Positions 62,699 through 64,000 of a stretch of DNA of 64,000 nt are shown here, piece after piece; position 1 is the stretch's first letter; the number at the start of each line of letters is the position of its first letter. The position numbers and the translations under genes are program-made. The notes below the pieces were generated by a model, which had not been told where the DNA came from, ran no database searches, and worked only from the letters and a program-made list of their open reading frames with translations. The stretch covers positions 1 through 64,000 of the forward strand of contig JAHJJF010000065.1 of NCBI GenBank assembly GCA_018823135.1, read 5' to 3'. Source of the DNA: Pseudomonadota bacterium. Lineage in GTDB: Bacteria > Desulfobacterota > Desulfobulbia > Desulfobulbales > CALZHT01.

Positions 62699-63967
62699 AT
62701 GATAAAGACTATGTTCAAAAAAATTCTCATCTCCACAGGCCTGCTGATCTATCTTTTTCCCGGAATTTCTTATGCCGCCCATCCGGATGTTCATACCTGG
62801 ACTAGTGAGGAAAAAGAATTCCTCCAGTCCCTGTGGCTCGGCTCGCTCCCCCCCTTGCCGGATGACCCTTCAAACGCCTATGACACCAAGCCCGGGGCCG
62901 TATCCTTCGGAAAGAAACTCTTTTCCGATGAACGCCTGAGCGCCAACGGCAAGGTATCCTGCGCCACCTGCCATATTCCGGAAAAAACCTTTACCGATAA
63001 TCTGCCGCTGGCGCACGGCATTGAGGATACCACCAGAAGATCCATGCCCCTTGCCGGCATGGCATACAGCCCCTGGCAGTTCTGGGATGGACGCGCCGAC
63101 AGCCTGTGGAGTCAGGCGCTGGGACCTATTGAAAATCCGCTGGAGCATGGGATCAGCAGGACAAAATGCGCCATCATCATTCACCAGTTCTACCGCGAAG
63201 AATACGAAACCGTTTTCGGCCCCGTTCCTGAACTGGATGAAAAATACTCCGACAAAGCCCGACCCGCCACGGATAATCAAGAAATACACGCGCTCTGGAA
63301 CGCCATTGACACCAAGGACCGGCAAGCGATCAGTATTTTTTTCGCAAACATCGGCAAGGCGATCGCCGCCTTTGTCCGGACAATTATGCCCAGCGCCGCC
63401 CCCTTTGATAGCTATGTTCAGGCAATTTTAAATAATGACCTTGATGAGGCGGTTAAGCATTTAAACCCCGACCAGGCATTCGGCCTCAAACTGTTTATTG
63501 GTAAGGCAAAATGCATCAACTGCCATAACGGACCATTATTCACCAACAATGATTTCCATAATGTCGGCGTGCCGGACCGCAAGGGTCTGAAAAGGGATGT
63601 CGGACGTGCCGCAGGGATCACCCAGGTCATGGCAAACGAGTTTAATTGCCTGAGTTCCCATAGTGATGCCGGACCAGGTGATTGTGCTGAACTGCAATAT
63701 ATCGATACCGACACGACAAAATACCTCGGAGCTTTTAAAACCCCATCCTTGCGAAATGTTGTTGACCGGCCACCTTACATGCATGCCGGCCAGTTCAAAA
63801 CTATTACCGAAGTGCTGCACTTTTATCAGCAAGAGGCAAAAAAACGAACGTCAGGCAAAAACAAAGGCTTTGCCACCGACATCATACATGGCGAATTGAC
63901 CGATGAAGATCTGCTTTATCTTGAATCCTTTCTTGGTTCATTAAGCGCTCCGGTTCAATCGCAGTAA
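62699..63967 (+). CDS. Di-haem cytochrome c peroxidase / MauG family protein
   Basis: The 422-residue protein has a signal peptide (LISTGLLIYLFPGISYA), a first haem motif CATCH, followed by SMPLAGMAYSPWQFWDGRADSLWSQAL, and a second haem motif CINCH, followed by FHNVG and later LRNVVDRPPYMHAGQF. This is the CCP/MauG layout, reducing peroxide or modifying a protein. The start could be one of several close codons (ATG 62699 or ATG 62711); no strong ribosome site is seen. It follows the YtkA-like lipoprotein. Downstream genes lie outside the window. Confidence 0.9.
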   Translation: MIKTMFKKILISTGLLIYLFPGISYAAHPDVHTWTSEEKEFLQSLWLGSLPPLPDDPSNAYDTKPGAVSFGKKLFSDERLSANGKVSCATCHIPEKTFTDNLPLAHGIEDTTRRSMPLAGMAYSPWQFWDGRADSLWSQALGPIENPLEHGISRTKCAIIIHQFYREEYETVFGPVPELDEKYSDKARPATDNQEIHALWNAIDTKDRQAISIFFANIGKAIAAFVRTIMPSAAPFDSYVQAILNNDLDEAVKHLNPDQAFGLKLFIGKAKCINCHNGPLFTNNDFHNVGVPDRKGLKRDVGRAAGITQVMANEFNCLSSHSDAGPGDCAELQYIDTDTTKYLGAFKTPSLRNVVDRPPYMHAGQFKTITEVLHFYQQEAKKRTSGKNKGFATDIIHGELTDEDLLYLESFLGSLSAPVQSQ

Positions 63968-64000
63968 AAGTCAGCGACAATTAACCAGTTGCTTGGGTTG

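Noticed and set aside
1-64000. tRNA, rRNA or tmRNA genes
   Set aside because: No typical T-arm or acceptor patterns were seen by eye. A covariance search would be needed to be sure.

Overview
This 64 kb window is chromosomal DNA of about 45-50 % G+C from a Gram-negative, probably anaerobic bacterium. The best guess is Desulfobacterota, perhaps a relative of Desulfobulbales. This is inferred from the mix of two-CW-domain proteins, small multi-Cys proteins, TusA, c-type haem proteins, HD-GYP signalling, TrmFO, long-form HisG and a MutL with an endonuclease motif. No rRNA, tRNA, CRISPR array, complete insertion sequence or prophage was found. The window is mostly core genes, with short accessory and repeat-rich patches between them.

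Layout. 1-8 kb: a cut-off Cys-rich protein, a SUI1/YciH gene broken at an A9 tract, a double TM2 protein, an aldo/keto-reductase-like protein with eroded catalytic residues, a periplasmic YVTN propeller, an ABC-F ATPase, a two-CW protein and an MscS channel. 8-17 kb: a pyridine-nucleotide-disulphide oxidoreductase, a secreted protein of 24 MORN repeats, a spore-photoproduct-lyase-like radical SAM protein, SSB, a CbpA-like DnaJ, a membrane-anchored putative metallopeptidase, an HD-GYP protein and TusA. 17-28 kb (minus strand): purC, then a sucrose module (sucrose-phosphate synthase with phosphatase domain, sucrose synthase, fructokinase), then mutL and an M23 peptidase. 28-35 kb: a geranylgeranyl-reductase-like flavoprotein, a membrane-anchored di-haem peptide, tsaE, an Hpt/unknown/TsaC operon, purE-purD, a FadR-like TetR regulator with clear promoter and operator, and greA. 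35-46 kb: a 1.4k-residue TPR/beta-barrel protein, an RpoH-like sigma factor, lepA, a second two-CW protein, engB and hisI-hisG. 46-54 kb: small four-Cys proteins, a helical orphan, an FKBP, thiD, a NosL-like protein, a cold-shock protein, cutA and three Hsp20 genes, then adk. 54-64 kb: an AT-rich glycosyltransferase flanked by related hairpins, trmFO, a three-part M1 peptidase/ChaN/PDZ protein, a YgjP-like peptidase, and a YtkA/FixH-like lipoprotein followed by a di-haem peroxidase.

How the genes work together. The clearest pathway unit is the sucrose module, where translationally overlapping genes both make sucrose (SPS/SPP) and reversibly cleave it (SuSy), with a fructokinase handling the fructose. 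Purine genes (purC, purE, purD) and histidine genes (hisG, hisI) are dispersed. Protein-quality genes (three Hsp20, DnaJ, RpoH, FKBP) are frequent. The periplasmic or envelope set (MORN, TPR-barrel, M1-ChaN-PDZ, YtkA lipoprotein with peroxidase, YVTN propeller) holds most of the poorly described biology.

No complete new defence or mobile system was recognised. The most promising unexplained items are the M1-ChaN-PDZ fusion, the lipoprotein/peroxidase pair, the SPL-like protein without the usual donor cysteine, the A9 frameshift in yciH, and a 125-bp dispersed repeat whose core is inverted relative to its arm between the two copies.
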